A stretch of DNA of 60,351 bases from positions 1-60,351 of the forward strand of contig CABQJD010000010.1 in NCBI GenBank assembly GCA_902464405.1. The letters are read 5' to 3'. The DNA comes from an uncultured Actinomycetaceae bacterium (GTDB taxonomy: Bacteria > Actinomycetota > Actinomycetes > Actinomycetales > Actinomycetaceae). Positions 59,600 to 60,351 of the stretch are shown piece after piece. The notes under the pieces were generated by a model. That model ran no database searches, was not told the DNA's origin, and worked only from the letters and a program-made list of their open reading frames with translations. Position numbers and translations under genes: made by a program. Each line of letters opens with the position of its first letter. Positions within the stretch are counted from its first letter, which is position 1.

Positions 59600-60351
59600 T
59601 CAGTGCTTCCTCTTTTCCAATGCCAACCCAATCAATCGATCCGCCTGATCTGCCATGAACAGCGGGATATTCAGCACATCATCGTCCAGTTTCAGATTGT
59701 CCAATGAGAAACGGATGCGAAGCTTGACTTTATCAGGGAACAGTTCCTTGAACTTCTTCATACTCTTGCTGGTTGTGTTGGCTTTGGATTTGACCTCCAC
59801 GGGGAAGATGTCGTTCTCCCGCTGAACGAGGAAATCTACCTCGTAAGGTGGGTTGTTCTGGCTCCAATAACGAGGCATGACTTCAAACTGAGTAATTAAA
59901 GTTTGCAACACAAAGTTTTCAGTTAATGCGCCTTTGAATTCAGTAAATAGGCGGTTCCCTTCGCCAAAGGCAGTGGGGGCCAACTGTGCCAGACGGCGGA
60001 GCAGTCCCGCATCTACCAAATAAATCTTGAAAGCAGACAAGTCATCGTAAGCTGCAATAGGCAAGCCAAGAGCTGAGCTGCGATAAATTTTATGCATCAG
60101 ACGGGCATCCACCAGCCATTGCAAAGCATTCTCGTACTCACGGGCTCGTGCGCCTTCCTTGACCACCCTATAGATAAACTTCTTGTTCTCCTTTGCCAGT
60201 TGAGAAGGAACAGAGTTCCAAATCATTGAGATTTTCGGGAACTCGCTGAGATTAGGATGCTTGGCAAAATCACGCTCATAGGCTCCAATGATTCCAGACA
60301 ATGCTTCCTGCATAGCAGAAACATCCCGTGCCTCCGTCCACATCAATACCG
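59600..60351 (-). CDS. AAA ATPase with DUF4143 C-terminus (partial)
   Basis: The C-terminal 250 residues run off the right end of the window, so the N-terminal AAA_14 ATPase domain is not seen. The visible part matches DUF4143: VKEGARAREYENALQWLVDA, and a PD-(D/E)xK-like end with YEVDFLVQREND and IFPVEVKSK, which resembles a nuclease fold. Such proteins are widespread in mobile regions and their role is unclear. Codon use and gene company suggest Firmicutes-like or transferred origin, shared with the recombinase remnant next to it. The stop is at 59600. Confidence 0.8.
   Translation of the reverse strand, partial: VLMWTEARDVSAMQEALSGIIGAYERDFAKHPNLSEFPKISMIWNSVPSQLAKENKKFIYRVVKEGARAREYENALQWLVDARLMHKIYRSSALGLPIAAYDDLSAFKIYLVDAGLLRRLAQLAPTAFGEGNRLFTEFKGALTENFVLQTLITQFEVMPRYWSQNNPPYEVDFLVQRENDIFPVEVKSKANTTSKSMKKFKELFPDKVKLRIRFSLDNLKLDDDVLNIPLFMADQADRLIGLALEKRKH

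Overview
The window looks like chromosome of a host-associated, moderate-GC actinobacterium, most likely of the family Actinomycetaceae (my inference; the genus cannot be fixed by eye). Reasons: the gene order rne-rplU-rpmA-obg-proB ... proA-nadD-...-rsfS-phosphatase, the coaD-sepIVA-DUF177-rnc cluster, an IclR regulator divergent from leuCD, a DUF4916 protein, and several starts that look leaderless (an extended -10 hexamer 6-7 nt before the start codon and no Shine-Dalgarno).

Layout. 0-9 kb: the tail of rdgB, a 38-aa small protein, a DUF4916/Nudix-like gene, bcp, tRNA-Leu(UAG), a solitary GH112 lacto-N-biose/galacto-N-biose phosphorylase, gltX and a MurE-family ligase. 9-18 kb: iclR / leuC-leuD, murA, ddl and a large cell-wall-anchored sialidase, ending at strong convergent terminators. 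18-24 kb: rpmB, recG, rsmD, coaD, sepIVA-like, DUF177, rnc. 24-33 kb: a DevR-like response regulator facing a minus-strand operon cydA-cydB-cydD-cydC that continues, with overlap, into a DevS-like two-GAF histidine kinase. 33-46.8 kb: rne, rplU, rpmA, obg, proB, a luciferase-fold protein, trxA, proA, nadD, an acidic membrane-anchored protein, rsfS, a GpgP-like phosphatase and an orphan trpB.

46.9-53.0 kb is the most interesting accessory region. It holds a two-component system (LuxR-type regulator and membrane kinase) preceded by a previously unlisted 53-aa Cys-containing peptide gene with a near-perfect ribosome binding site. Divergent from it is an operon for a 129-aa secreted protein, a lipoprotein HlyD/MacA-like adaptor, a MacB-type ABC ATPase and permease, and a second lipoprotein. 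The layout suggests a peptide-sensing and export or envelope-stress module; its function is unknown.

53-60 kb is a patchwork next to tRNA-Ala(GGC): a type I restriction HsdR with no HsdM or HsdS in the window, a tyrosine recombinase of the hsdS-inversion type, a GNAT acetyltransferase, a decayed serine recombinase and the C-terminal part of an AAA/DUF4143 ATPase that runs off the window end. Poly-G/poly-C tracts of 8-10 bases occur at three intergenic places and may be variable.

Together, the lacto-N-biose phosphorylase and the sialidase fit growth on host mucin or milk glycans, and the cytochrome bd operon with its sensor fits life at low oxygen.
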